Below, piece after piece: positions 1 through 8,186 of a stretch of DNA of 64,000 nucleotides. Below the pieces are notes generated by a model. That model was given only the letters and a program-made list of their open reading frames with translations, ran no database searches and was not told where the DNA came from. The translations under genes and the position numbers were made by a program. Positions within the stretch are counted from its first letter, which is position 1. Every line of letters starts with the position of its first letter. This DNA is from JAWXBR01 sp046595995 (GTDB lineage Bacteria > Bacteroidota > Ignavibacteria > Kapaibacteriales > Kapaibacteriaceae), in contig JBKJNB010000037.1 in assembly GCA_046595995.1 (NCBI GenBank), forward strand, positions 94,137 to 158,136, in the 5' to 3' direction.

Positions 1-1111
1 TTCGTAGCTCTCTATCGCACGCTTCGATAATTGTATCGATGGGTTCGATAGCTAACTCAGATGCAGCACTCACGGTAACGGAAACGTGTCCGGGATAACG
101 TCGCAAAATATCCGGCGACGTGGGCACTAGTAGACGTCGGTTAAACACCCATTGCACAGTCGTGCCTAACGCTGCAACAAACTCATCGGTCATCCACGCA
201 AAGTCGTACCAAAGGAAAACGGAGATGATGGGTGAGAATTCGACCTCTGCGTAAACGTCGTGGGGCCGAGCATTGCCGGTAATCGAAGCTTCGAGCAAAC
301 GCAGAACCGAACGTTGTGGAATGGCGCAGATGATGTCGACTACCGTCTCTTCAAAGCCGTTTGAGAGCACAACGCCCTTCACAGCATCTCCATCAAGCAA
401 GAAGCTGTCCACGGTTGTGCTCAAAACAACTGAACCTCCATGGTATTCGAGCCAAGTGGTAAGGGGCTCTGAGAGGGCGCTTAGACCGGTTCGGGGAATG
501 TAGATGCTGCCATCGCTCTTGCTGCCGAAGAAGGCGCGGCGGAGCACTGACACGAGTAGCGATGCTGCTGCGCTGCGCATTGGTGCATTTAGGGTTGCGA
601 GGATGAGGGGCTCCCAAAGGCGTGCGATGGCATCGTCTGTCTGACCCTCACGGCGTAGCAGCTCCAGGCAGGTGAGTCCGGTCGAGTCGAACGTTTGACT
701 CGAAATGCGTCGCGCGAGGCGCAGGGCTTGCAATCGACCGCGCAGACTGATGTGTTTCAGACCCATAATGCCCCAAGCAATACCAAGGCGTCCGGGCAAC
801 TTCGATGCGTCCAGCACATCTCGGCGTCCCATCAAGTCGGCGAACACTACCCTCGTCGCCTCTTGCCTACGGAAGACGTTTTCAACGCCCATCGACGTCA
901 ACGTCTGCAGAAATGCGTGGTAGCAGCCCATTACGACGTGTTGTCCGTTGTCGATTTCCTCTCCAGTTGTCCGATCGACAAACGATCTCGCCCTACCACC
1001 CAAATACGCATGGGCCTCGACTAGCGTTACGCGCCGCCCTCGTCGCGTTGCCTCGACAGCCGCTGCAATTCCGGCCCAACCGCCGCCAATAACAAGAAGA
1101 TCGTGGTTCAT
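1..1111 (-). CDS. hpnE: Hydroxysqualene dehydroxylase HpnE (FAD-dependent), 3' end cut by window edge
   Basis: Reading leftwards from an ATG at 1111, the frame stays open for 370 codons to the window edge, so the C-terminus is missing. Residues 5-15 form the Rossmann dinucleotide motif (VIGGGWAGIAA), followed by the FAD-binding GGRARSF and the NGQH segment. That order is typical of squalene-associated FAD-dependent desaturases. In hopanoid producers HpnE reduces hydroxysqualene to squalene, acting after HpnC and HpnD, and is membrane-associated. HpnC and HpnD would be expected beyond the left edge and cannot be checked. The start overlaps nothing and diverges from csaA. An alternative is a phytoene-desaturase relative, but the NGQH segment favours HpnE. 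Family assignment is from motif recognition; function is inferred. Confidence 0.82.
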   Translation of the reverse strand, partial: MNHDLLVIGGGWAGIAAAVEATRRGRRVTLVEAHAYLGGRARSFVDRTTGEEIDNGQHVVMGCYHAFLQTLTSMGVENVFRRQEATRVVFADLMGRRDVLDASKLPGRLGIAWGIMGLKHISLRGRLQALRLARRISSQTFDSTGLTCLELLRREGQTDDAIARLWEPLILATLNAPMRSAAASLLVSVLRRAFFGSKSDGSIYIPRTGLSALSEPLTTWLEYHGGSVVLSTTVDSFLLDGDAVKGVVLSNGFEETVVDIICAIPQRSVLRLLEASITGNARPHDVYAEVEFSPIISVFLWYDFAWMTDEFVAALGTTVQWVFNRRLLVPTSPDILRRYPGHVSVTVSAASELAIEPIDTIIEACDRELR

Positions 1112-1138
1112 TGTGCAAAGTTGTTGAAGTTCGCTGCC

Positions 1139-1471
1139 ATGATTACCTGGGATGATTTCGAGCGTGTCGAGCTTCGCGTCGGCACGATTGTCAAGGCAGA
1201 ATTGTTTCCCGAGGCGCGTAAGCCCGCTTTAAAACTTTGGGTCGACCTTGGAGCGGACCTTGGCATTCGTGCGTCGAGCGCACAGATCACGCATTTATAC
1301 GCGCCTGAGGTGCTCGTTGGCAAACAGGTTTTGTGTGTTACCAATTTTCCACCCCGACAAATCGGTCCATTCCTCAGCGAAGTGCTTGTTTGCGGCATTT
1401 ACAGGCCAGACGGTGCCGTAGTCCTGGTTGGACCAGACACCCCCGTTATCGATGGTTCAAGACTAGCATAG
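1139..1471 (+). CDS. csaA: CsaA-type tRNA-binding chaperone protein
   Basis: A 110-residue protein consisting of a single tRNA-binding OB-fold domain. It starts MITWDDFERVELRVGTI, carries the LWVDLG core strand, and ends in a dimerisation strand (GAVVLVGPDTPV). The length equals that of known CsaA proteins, which are dimers that bind tRNA and have export-related chaperone activity. The start at 1139 gives the canonical N-terminus; a GTG at 1103 would add twelve unconserved residues and is rejected. It diverges from hpnE and lies 15 bp upstream of a tRNA-Leu gene. It is otherwise an ordinary member of the family. Confidence 0.88.
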   Translation: MITWDDFERVELRVGTIVKAELFPEARKPALKLWVDLGADLGIRASSAQITHLYAPEVLVGKQVLCVTNFPPRQIGPFLSEVLVCGIYRPDGAVVLVGPDTPVIDGSRLA

Positions 1472-1486
1472 TATCTTTGAGGTTCT

Positions 1487-1570
1487 GCGGAAGTGGCGAA
1501 ATGGCAGACGCACCAGACTTAGGATCTGGCGGGTAATTCCGTGAGAGTTCGAGTCTCTCCTTCCGCACCA
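1487..1570 (+). tRNA. tRNA-Leu (anticodon UAG), CCA encoded
   Basis: A complete cloverleaf can be drawn. The acceptor stem pairs GCGGAAG (1487-1493) with CTTCCGC (1560-1566), followed by discriminator A and an encoded CCA. The anticodon arm CCAGA-CTTAGGA-TCTGG has TAG at 1520-1522. A long variable arm (CGGGTAATTCCGT) marks a class II tRNA, and the T arm is GAGAG-TTCGAGT-CTCTC. The long variable arm plus UAG anticodon gives leucine (CUA/CUG codons). It sits 15 bp after csaA and 19 bp before the trigger factor start, so it may be processed from a longer transcript. Confidence 0.97.
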
Positions 1571-1589
1571 TATTACTCGGAGTTCGGTT

Positions 1590-2855
1590 TTGGAACGTAG
1601 TGTTAGTACGCTCAATGGTTGTGAGCGCGAAGTAAAGATGCAGCTAAGCGAGCCGGAGCTCCGGCCGCATTATGAACAGGCATACGTCCGTGCACAGTCG
1701 GGCATTACCCTCCCGGGCTTTCGCAAGGGCAAAGTACCGCTGCCTGTGATCAAGCAGCGATTCGGACGCGACATCGAGACAGAGGCTCTCGAAACGATTG
1801 CGGACGCAGAGTTCCGGACGTTCGTTAAGGACGAAAAGCAGAATGTCGTGGGAAATCCTGCACTAACCGACATTCAGAAGCAACCCGACGGTGTCTCCTT
1901 CACAATTCGGTACGAAGTAATGCCAGAAATCGAACTGGCAAACTATCGGGGCCTCGTTGTTGACAGAATGATAAAAAATGTTACGGATGACGACGTGCAA
2001 GGAGAGATCAACAAGATTCTTCTACGCGCGGCATCGTTTGAGCCGGCCGATGAAATCACAGACATGATGTACCTGGCAACGGTATCGATGCATGAGCTCG
2101 ATCGCGAGTCATCTATGCCAATCATAGGTGCGCAGGCGAAAGAAGAACGCGTATTCCTCGACGACGACAATGTTGACATGCACCTACGCAATTCTCTATT
2201 GAACACGAAGGTTGGCGATTCGTTTTCGTACATGGCAGAGACAGCCGACGATAATCAGACCCCTCCTAACACACGTGTCACTGTCACTGACATTCAAAAG
2301 GTCGTTCCGGCTGAACTCACAAACGAGTTCACGGAGACTATTACGGCCGGCAAGTTCAAAACAACAGAAGAGCTACGTGACGACATTCACAAACAGCTAA
2401 CTGAATACTTCGAGCAGGCATCTAAGGAAAGTCTCGAGAATCAATTAGTTGACCAGCTCGTTGCATCCCACACGTTTGACGTTCCGCATTCACTGATGCA
2501 CTCGGTTATCCATCAGTTGTTCGAAGACTTTAAGAAGCGGAATGAGGGTGCACCTGGAATCGAAAAACTCACCGCTCACGATCTAGAGCCGCAATTCAAG
2601 CCTATGGCAGAGCGCATCGCTCGCTGGGAATTGATCAGAGGCAAGATAATTGAGGCGGAAGAAGTCACACTTTCGGATGAAGACATCACGAACGCCGCTC
2701 AGCGTTACGGTGTCAGCGAAGATCAGATGAGGTTGGTTCTGCGTCAAAATCGGGGTGTAGAAGATCAGCTGCTGGCCGACAAAGCCGTGCAGGTTCTCGT
2801 AGACTACGCCATCGTAAATGACGTCAACGTCGACCAAGAGCAACCCGTTCTATAA
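1590..2855 (+). CDS. tig: Trigger factor, ribosome-associated chaperone
   Basis: 421 residues, close to the usual length. The ribosome-binding N-domain ends with the signature GFRKGKVP (residues 43-50) that contacts ribosomal protein L23. The middle part (about 145-240) corresponds to the FKBP-like insert but looks degenerate, as in many Bacteroidota homologues, so prolyl isomerase activity is doubtful. The C-terminal half is the helical chaperone domain. The start is a TTG at 1590 preceded by CGGAG; the first in-frame ATG (1638) would remove the first strand of the N-domain. Trigger factor shields nascent chains at the ribosome exit tunnel. It is followed after 18 bp by clpP and then clpX, a classic tig-clpP-clpX operon. 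Confidence 0.93.
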   Translation: MERSVSTLNGCEREVKMQLSEPELRPHYEQAYVRAQSGITLPGFRKGKVPLPVIKQRFGRDIETEALETIADAEFRTFVKDEKQNVVGNPALTDIQKQPDGVSFTIRYEVMPEIELANYRGLVVDRMIKNVTDDDVQGEINKILLRAASFEPADEITDMMYLATVSMHELDRESSMPIIGAQAKEERVFLDDDNVDMHLRNSLLNTKVGDSFSYMAETADDNQTPPNTRVTVTDIQKVVPAELTNEFTETITAGKFKTTEELRDDIHKQLTEYFEQASKESLENQLVDQLVASHTFDVPHSLMHSVIHQLFEDFKKRNEGAPGIEKLTAHDLEPQFKPMAERIARWELIRGKIIEAEEVTLSDEDITNAAQRYGVSEDQMRLVLRQNRGVEDQLLADKAVQVLVDYAIVNDVNVDQEQPVL

Positions 2856-2873
2856 CAACAGGATACGTATCTC

Positions 2874-3464
2874 ATGGTCAACCAGCTCGTCCCCATGGTA
2901 GTCGAACAAACAAGTCGCGGCGAACGCGCTTACGACATCTATTCCCGCCTACTAAAAGAGCGGATTATCTTCGTTGGCACGCCGGTTGATGACTATCTCG
3001 CAAGTGTCGTCATCGCCCAATTGTTGTTCCTACAGAGTGAAGACCCTAACAAGGACATCTCGCTCTACATCAACTCTCCGGGTGGAAGCGTCACTGCTGG
3101 CATGGCCATTTATGACACCATGCAGTTTGTGAAGCCAGACATTTCCACGATCTGCGTGGGAATGGCTGCCTCGATGGCTCAGGTTTTGTTGTGTGCAGGA
3201 GCTGCAGGCAAACGGTTTGCTTTGCCGAACTCTCGGATCATGATGCACCAGCCACTTGGCGGTACGCAGGGGCAAGCTTCGGACATTGAAATCTACACGC
3301 GGGAAATGTTGCGCGTCCGTGATATGCTCTATCACGTGATCGCAAAACATACAGGCAAGGATTACGAGACGATTAAGACTGACGCCGATCGCGACCGTCA
3401 CATGTCGGCACAAGAAGCACTCGAATACGGCTTCATCGACAAGATTCTCGAACGACCTATCTGA
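2874..3464 (+). CDS. clpP: ATP-dependent Clp protease proteolytic subunit
   Basis: 196 residues, standard for ClpP. The serine protease triad is visible: nucleophile Ser100 in GMAASMAQ, His125 in MMHQPLGG, and an Asp in DADRD (170-174, most likely Asp172). The oxyanion-hole glycines are in INSPGGSV (67-73). ClpP forms a 14-subunit barrel that degrades proteins fed by ClpX or ClpA. Only a short N-terminal extension precedes the conserved region, so the propeptide is minimal. It is spaced 18 bp after tig and 13 bp before clpX, consistent with one transcript. The residue after the nucleophile differs slightly from the common ASMGA, which is a minor variation. Confidence 0.96.
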   Translation: MVNQLVPMVVEQTSRGERAYDIYSRLLKERIIFVGTPVDDYLASVVIAQLLFLQSEDPNKDISLYINSPGGSVTAGMAIYDTMQFVKPDISTICVGMAASMAQVLLCAGAAGKRFALPNSRIMMHQPLGGTQGQASDIEIYTREMLRVRDMLYHVIAKHTGKDYETIKTDADRDRHMSAQEALEYGFIDKILERPI

Positions 3465-3477
3465 GTAAGGGGGCGTT

Positions 3478-4749
3478 ATGTCAACGAGTGAGAACACCGG
3501 ACATCCCGAAGAACTTCACTGCTCTTTCTGCAGCCGTAGTTCACGTGAAGTAACAAGTCTGATTGCTGGCAAAGGCGTATACATCTGCGATATCTGCGTG
3601 CAGAATTCCGTAGAGATTCTTCGTAAGAATCAGCCGGCTTCGTCGTTGCGCTCAGATGCTCGTTCGCTTCCGAAACCTTCAGAGCTCAAGAAAAAACTCG
3701 ATCTCTATGTAATCGGACAGACCAAAGCCAAAGAAATTCTGAGCGTAGCGGTGTACAACCACTACAAACGCATTCAGGCCGAGGACATGGTAAGTCCGTT
3801 CGACGATGTCGAAATCGAAAAGAGCAACATCCTCATGCTCGGGCCAACGGGCACCGGAAAGACCCTTCTTGCTCAGACCCTTGCCCGCATTCTCGATGTA
3901 CCGTTTGCTATAGCCGACGCTACAACGCTAACGGAGGCCGGTTACGTCGGCGATGACGTAGAATCGATAATTGTGAATCTTTTACAAAACGCCGACTACA
4001 ACGTAGAGCGCGCCGAGCGCGGCATCATCTATGTCGACGAAATAGATAAGATTACACGCAAGAGCGATTCGGCGTCAATTACACGCGACGTCTCAGGTGA
4101 GGGTGTTCAGCAAGGTCTGCTGAAGATTCTCGAAGGAACGATTGCCGGTATTCCACCGAAAGGCGGACGCAAGCACCCTGAACAGCCCCTTATCTATGTG
4201 AACACTCGAAACATCTTGTTCATCTGTGGTGGAGCGTTCGAAGGTCTCGAGAAACTCATCGCTCGGCGTATGCGACCGTCCACTATCGGTTACACGGCAG
4301 GCACCGGACTTAACGACGAACTCGTATCTGTGCTTAAGGATGTCGAACCAGAAGACTTGATGAAGTTTGGCTTCATTCCTGAATTTATCGGACGTCTTCC
4401 TGTTGTTGCGTCGCTTGATCCGCTTTCAGACGAGGCTCTTTTGGACATTCTGACGAATCCAAAGAATGCACTCGTAAAACAATACCAGAAGCTGCTACTG
4501 CTCGAAGGTGTAAACCTGGAGTTTGAGCCAGGAGCACTTCAGGGAATTGTCAAGCGAGCAAAAGCACGTAAGACCGGAGCGCGTGCATTGCGTGGGGTTC
4601 TCGAAGAAATCATGAACCCTATCATGTATTCGCTTCCAGATGAGCGCAACGTGCGAACCTGCATCGTTACCGCCGACGTGGTTGAACGCGGAGCAACACC
4701 ACTATTCGAACTTTCAGAACAACCATTGCACGCTCGGGGCCGGGCTTAA
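3478..4749 (+). CDS. clpX: ATP-dependent Clp protease ATP-binding subunit ClpX
   Basis: 423 residues, the usual size. The N-terminal zinc-binding domain has Cys15, Cys18, Cys37 and Cys40. The AAA+ module shows Walker A GPTGTGKT (122-129), pore loop GYVG (155-158) and Walker B IIYVDEID (183-190), followed by sensor motifs and a C-terminal small domain with the GARALR sensor-2 sequence. ClpX unfolds tagged substrates and threads them into ClpP. The start ATG at 3478 follows AAGGGGGC, a usable ribosome-binding site. It is the last gene of the tig-clpP-clpX cluster. The 98 bp to the next, convergent gene show no convincing terminator hairpin. Confidence 0.97.
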   Translation: MSTSENTGHPEELHCSFCSRSSREVTSLIAGKGVYICDICVQNSVEILRKNQPASSLRSDARSLPKPSELKKKLDLYVIGQTKAKEILSVAVYNHYKRIQAEDMVSPFDDVEIEKSNILMLGPTGTGKTLLAQTLARILDVPFAIADATTLTEAGYVGDDVESIIVNLLQNADYNVERAERGIIYVDEIDKITRKSDSASITRDVSGEGVQQGLLKILEGTIAGIPPKGGRKHPEQPLIYVNTRNILFICGGAFEGLEKLIARRMRPSTIGYTAGTGLNDELVSVLKDVEPEDLMKFGFIPEFIGRLPVVASLDPLSDEALLDILTNPKNALVKQYQKLLLLEGVNLEFEPGALQGIVKRAKARKTGARALRGVLEEIMNPIMYSLPDERNVRTCIVTADVVERGATPLFELSEQPLHARGRA

Positions 4750-4847
4750 TCGTTTAGCTCGAAACTCACTGGGATGTAAATCCAGCCTGCGTTATCAAGG
4801 ACTGAATTGTGCCGACCGTTGACCCGCAGATGTACGAAGAGGTTACA

Positions 4848-6428
4848 TCATTTCAACACCACGAACGATTGAGTTCTGCGTTCGTTGCCGATCTTAAACT
4901 GTGCTACATAGGTGCCAGACGGAAGACTACTCGTGCTGAACGGTGTATTGTGCAGTCCGGCAGTGAGCTCCTGATTCACAACAGTTGCAACGTGGAACCC
5001 GAGGTTGTCGAACACCGACAGCTGCACGTGTTGCGTTGTCTGCAGGGAGTACCGGAACGTTGCATCGCCACGAACAGGGTTCGGCGCTACGGTCGAAATT
5101 GTGAACGTGTTGCCGGCAAGAGCATCGTCCTGTACGTCCGTCACACCCTGACGTATTACGCGTACGGTTGAGAAATCTCCGAACAACACTTGGCGGATTA
5201 CAAGTGGATCTGCTCCGAACCATTGTTCTAATACACTTGCGTACACCTGCCTAAAGTCGAACTGCATCTTCAAGTTGTCGTTGTCGAGGTCACGCAGATT
5301 TGGGCTTGTACCAATGATGCCGTCCTGCACGGGCGCCCCAAAAAGGAACATTGGTGCAGCGGTGCCGTGGTCTGTGCCAAGACTGAGGTTGGCGCTTACG
5401 CGACGACCAAATTCACTGAACGTCATCGAAACCACGCGCTCGGCTGCTCCGAGTTTTTCAATGTCGCGTTGGAATGCAGTAACAGCAGAGGATACTTGTT
5501 CAAGCAGAGTGGCATGGCCACCCTTGGTCGGATCGGTCTGGTCGACTTGTGATGAGTGCGTGTCGAACCCACCGTGTTGCACGAGGTAGACGCGGGTTTT
5601 CAAACCACCAGCGATCAGACGTGCGACAATTTTCAACTGGTCACCGAGGCGATTACCTGCTGGGTACGTCTCGATGTTTGTAGCCTTATCTGCTGCTGCT
5701 TTGATTACTTCAGAGTATTGTAGCGACTTCATTTGCACTTCGCGTACAAACAATACATTCTCTTTAGCATGTAGTGCTGACGGAAGATCGTCGTCTGTTG
5801 CGGTTGTGCCGTTCACCAGGTCGTAGAAAGATTGAGGATCTTGTAACGCAATTCCCATCGACTGCTGCTCTAGGCCGATCAGTGTCATCGTCACCACGGG
5901 TGACATCTGGATTGCTATTGGGTCGGGTACAGTTGCGTTCGGATAACCCTCGGGGTAGTTCGGGAAAACCCCATTCAGATATCTTCCAAGCCAGCCAGTC
6001 GAGATATTCACGTTTGAGTCAGATGCCGACATAAAGATGTCGGTTGACCTAAAGTGTGACAGGTTTGGATTTGGGTATGTCACGCCTTGGATGATATTAA
6101 CCTTCTTTTCATTCCAGAGAGTTTGGATTCCAGTCATGGATGGGTGCAGAGCCGCGGCGTCCGATATCTTAAGGGCTTTAGCCTCAGGAATTGCAAGGTT
6201 CGGACGAGCTGTTGCGTACAGCGAATACTGGTCTAGGGGTATGACAGTATTCAGACCATCATTGCCACCATTGAGTTGAATCAGCACAAGTACACGATCC
6301 GTAGGTACATCGGCACCAAACAGTTGATTTAGTACCGGTCCATCAAATGCCTTCAGCGGCAGTCCGTTCAGAAGAATCGGAAGACTTACAGCGGCCGAAG
6401 TGCGAACGAGAAATTGACGACGTTTCAT
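4848..6428 (-). CDS. DUF1501 secreted protein with Tat-like signal and T9SS sorting domain
   Basis: 526 residues from the ATG at 6428, which follows AAGGAAA; an upstream start at 6455 would lack a ribosome-binding site and displace the signal. The N-terminus MKRRQFLVRTSAAVSLP resembles a twin-arginine signal (RRQFL). The body is a DUF1501 domain, a sulfatase/alkaline-phosphatase-like fold (QLNGGNDGLNTV near residue 50, FGRRV and DHG in the second half). The last 80 or so residues (from VAPNPVRGDATFRYS) form a type IX secretion C-terminal domain with LPSGTYVAQF. DUF1501 genes typically sit beside DUF1800 genes, as here (42 bp). The pair's function is unproven; an exported hydrolase is the best inference. 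Confidence 0.86.
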   Translation of the reverse strand: MKRRQFLVRTSAAVSLPILLNGLPLKAFDGPVLNQLFGADVPTDRVLVLIQLNGGNDGLNTVIPLDQYSLYATARPNLAIPEAKALKISDAAALHPSMTGIQTLWNEKKVNIIQGVTYPNPNLSHFRSTDIFMSASDSNVNISTGWLGRYLNGVFPNYPEGYPNATVPDPIAIQMSPVVTMTLIGLEQQSMGIALQDPQSFYDLVNGTTATDDDLPSALHAKENVLFVREVQMKSLQYSEVIKAAADKATNIETYPAGNRLGDQLKIVARLIAGGLKTRVYLVQHGGFDTHSSQVDQTDPTKGGHATLLEQVSSAVTAFQRDIEKLGAAERVVSMTFSEFGRRVSANLSLGTDHGTAAPMFLFGAPVQDGIIGTSPNLRDLDNDNLKMQFDFRQVYASVLEQWFGADPLVIRQVLFGDFSTVRVIRQGVTDVQDDALAGNTFTISTVAPNPVRGDATFRYSLQTTQHVQLSVFDNLGFHVATVVNQELTAGLHNTPFSTSSLPSGTYVAQFKIGNERRTQSFVVLK

Positions 6429-6470
6429 AGCGATTTCCTTTTTCGTTATCACCACACTTGCGTGCGGCTA

Positions 6471-8027
6471 TCAGAACAATTGATACTCTGCCACGCGGAA
6501 GAGGTACTTGAAGAACGCGTCAAGCTTCACCTTCAATGCGTTGCGGTTCCCCTGATTCGCAGGGTTATCCGCGAACGCCTGCCACTGTGTTGTCCATTCG
6601 TAGTCAGGAGCTGTGCCACCCTGCAGAATCTCTTTTACAAATCGTGCTCGTTGTTCTACGCTGAATGTCAGGGCGAAGAACGTTGCAACGATTTCGTCGA
6701 CCATTACATAGGGGTCTTCGGCTCCGGGGATTGTGCGCACGTAGTCTACGCTATTCATTATACCGGGTCTACCCTGCCGAACACCATCGATAAGGGCGTC
6801 GGAGTACCCATTGCGCACCGGAAGTGTAACTGTTGTCAGCCACGTGCGATAGAAATCTGGCTCCTGATAGTATGCCGCCCAACCCGCCACATTCGGTGGT
6901 TCGTTTAGATCCATCTGTTGCTGCGCCAACGCCGTCTGCACGGTATTAAAGAAGTTGTAACGTGCTGTTAGCTCTGTTGGAATGACCAGCGTCTGAAGAC
7001 TACGCAACGTTCCGACGATAAAATCGGCTGGGCTGCGAAGCTGTGCGCCAATGGTCTCCGCACCAAACATGTGCTCGGACGCGAGTAACGTGCGCAGGAT
7101 GGGTTCGATCACGAAGCCATTCTCACGAAGGGTCATTGCAAGGGGCTCGATTACTTCTGCCTCAATCGTCGGTGTGATATCGCTATGCACGTACCAACGG
7201 AACAGCTTACGCACGATGAACCTCGAGACCTCAGACTGACCAAAGATCATGTCGAGCAGTGCGTTCAATTCATCGAGACCCGCATTAGGTCCGGTACGGC
7301 CTTGTATCAGCTTGCTTTGATAGCGCGCCGAGAATTGTTTGCTTGTTGTGTCGTGTTGCTGAGGGTTGAACGTAACGAGACCTGTCTGACGGCTTGGACG
7401 CCATCCTGTGAGTACCCTTGCCGCAGCTTGAACGTCCTGCTCTGTGTAAAAGGTGTAGTCGCCTGGTGCTGCTTCCGGACCTTTACCAATGGTGAACAAT
7501 TCCTGAAGCTCGCGAGCGTAGTTCTCGTTCGGACTACCCTTGGTGTTTGTGTCGCCATTCAGATAGCGCAACATCGCAGCGTCAGTCGTTACAGCACGAG
7601 TCATGTTTTTAAAGCTCTTCAGTCCGTTCTCACGCAAGTAGGCTAGCAACGCATAAGACATGCGAGCGTCCTGAACCGCGATCATCTCCGTCGAGAAGTG
7701 GTTCATCCAGAACAACGTCAGCTTCTCTCGAATCGATATAGGTCCGGTGACCATGAGGTCAGTCCACCAAGATTTGATGTACCGATAATAGAGGCCGTTG
7801 TTCTTCAGAGGATCGATTGGTCCGGTGATGAACGACACGCCTGTATCAGGGTCGATCGGAGGGGCTGGGGCTGGCTGCGCAGCAAACAGTTTTGCGACTG
7901 TGCCGCTTAAGCCATCGGTTACGGCCTGCTGAACCTGAGCAGGGGTGGCACCGAAGCATGTTCGCCGCAAAAGGTGAGCGGCCTCACGGCGAGTCCACGG
8001 ACCGCCATACGTCGTAAGTAAACCCAT
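6471..8027 (-). CDS. DUF1800 family protein
   Basis: 518 residues with the characteristic N-terminus EAAHLLRRTCFGATPAQV and the conserved WMNHFST segment, followed by ENYARELQELFTIG (residues about 168-181), all hallmarks of DUF1800. No clear cleavable signal peptide is visible. Family members occur next to DUF1501 proteins across many bacterial phyla. The pairing suggests a two-protein exported assembly, but no biochemical role is established that I can name. It lies upstream of the DUF1501 gene on the same strand with a 42-bp gap, so the two are probably co-transcribed. It diverges from the P-type ATPase gene. Confidence 0.87.
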   Translation of the reverse strand: MGLLTTYGGPWTRREAAHLLRRTCFGATPAQVQQAVTDGLSGTVAKLFAAQPAPAPPIDPDTGVSFITGPIDPLKNNGLYYRYIKSWWTDLMVTGPISIREKLTLFWMNHFSTEMIAVQDARMSYALLAYLRENGLKSFKNMTRAVTTDAAMLRYLNGDTNTKGSPNENYARELQELFTIGKGPEAAPGDYTFYTEQDVQAAARVLTGWRPSRQTGLVTFNPQQHDTTSKQFSARYQSKLIQGRTGPNAGLDELNALLDMIFGQSEVSRFIVRKLFRWYVHSDITPTIEAEVIEPLAMTLRENGFVIEPILRTLLASEHMFGAETIGAQLRSPADFIVGTLRSLQTLVIPTELTARYNFFNTVQTALAQQQMDLNEPPNVAGWAAYYQEPDFYRTWLTTVTLPVRNGYSDALIDGVRQGRPGIMNSVDYVRTIPGAEDPYVMVDEIVATFFALTFSVEQRARFVKEILQGGTAPDYEWTTQWQAFADNPANQGNRNALKVKLDAFFKYLFRVAEYQLF

Positions 8028-8186
8028 TGTTGTCTCCTGTCGTACTCGTTAAGCGGCGGCTTCGTGTAGGGAGCTCACTCCCCGGTTTAACGGGCAAAAT
8101 ACTCTTAATTGACAGGGCGTTACAACGATGTTCAAGTTTTTTTACATCGTCACCAAGCAGTAAAGAATCGTCAACACACGCACGGT

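Noticed and set aside
695..1092. Several plus-strand ORFs of 70-110 codons
   Set aside because: They lie opposite the hpnE frame, which has clear FAD motifs; their products are Arg/Ser/Cys-rich and match nothing.
8109..8186. TTG start of the P-type ATPase and a TTGACA -35-like sequence at 8109
   Set aside because: The added residues are polar and unconserved, and no -10 box lies at a suitable distance from the TTGACA.
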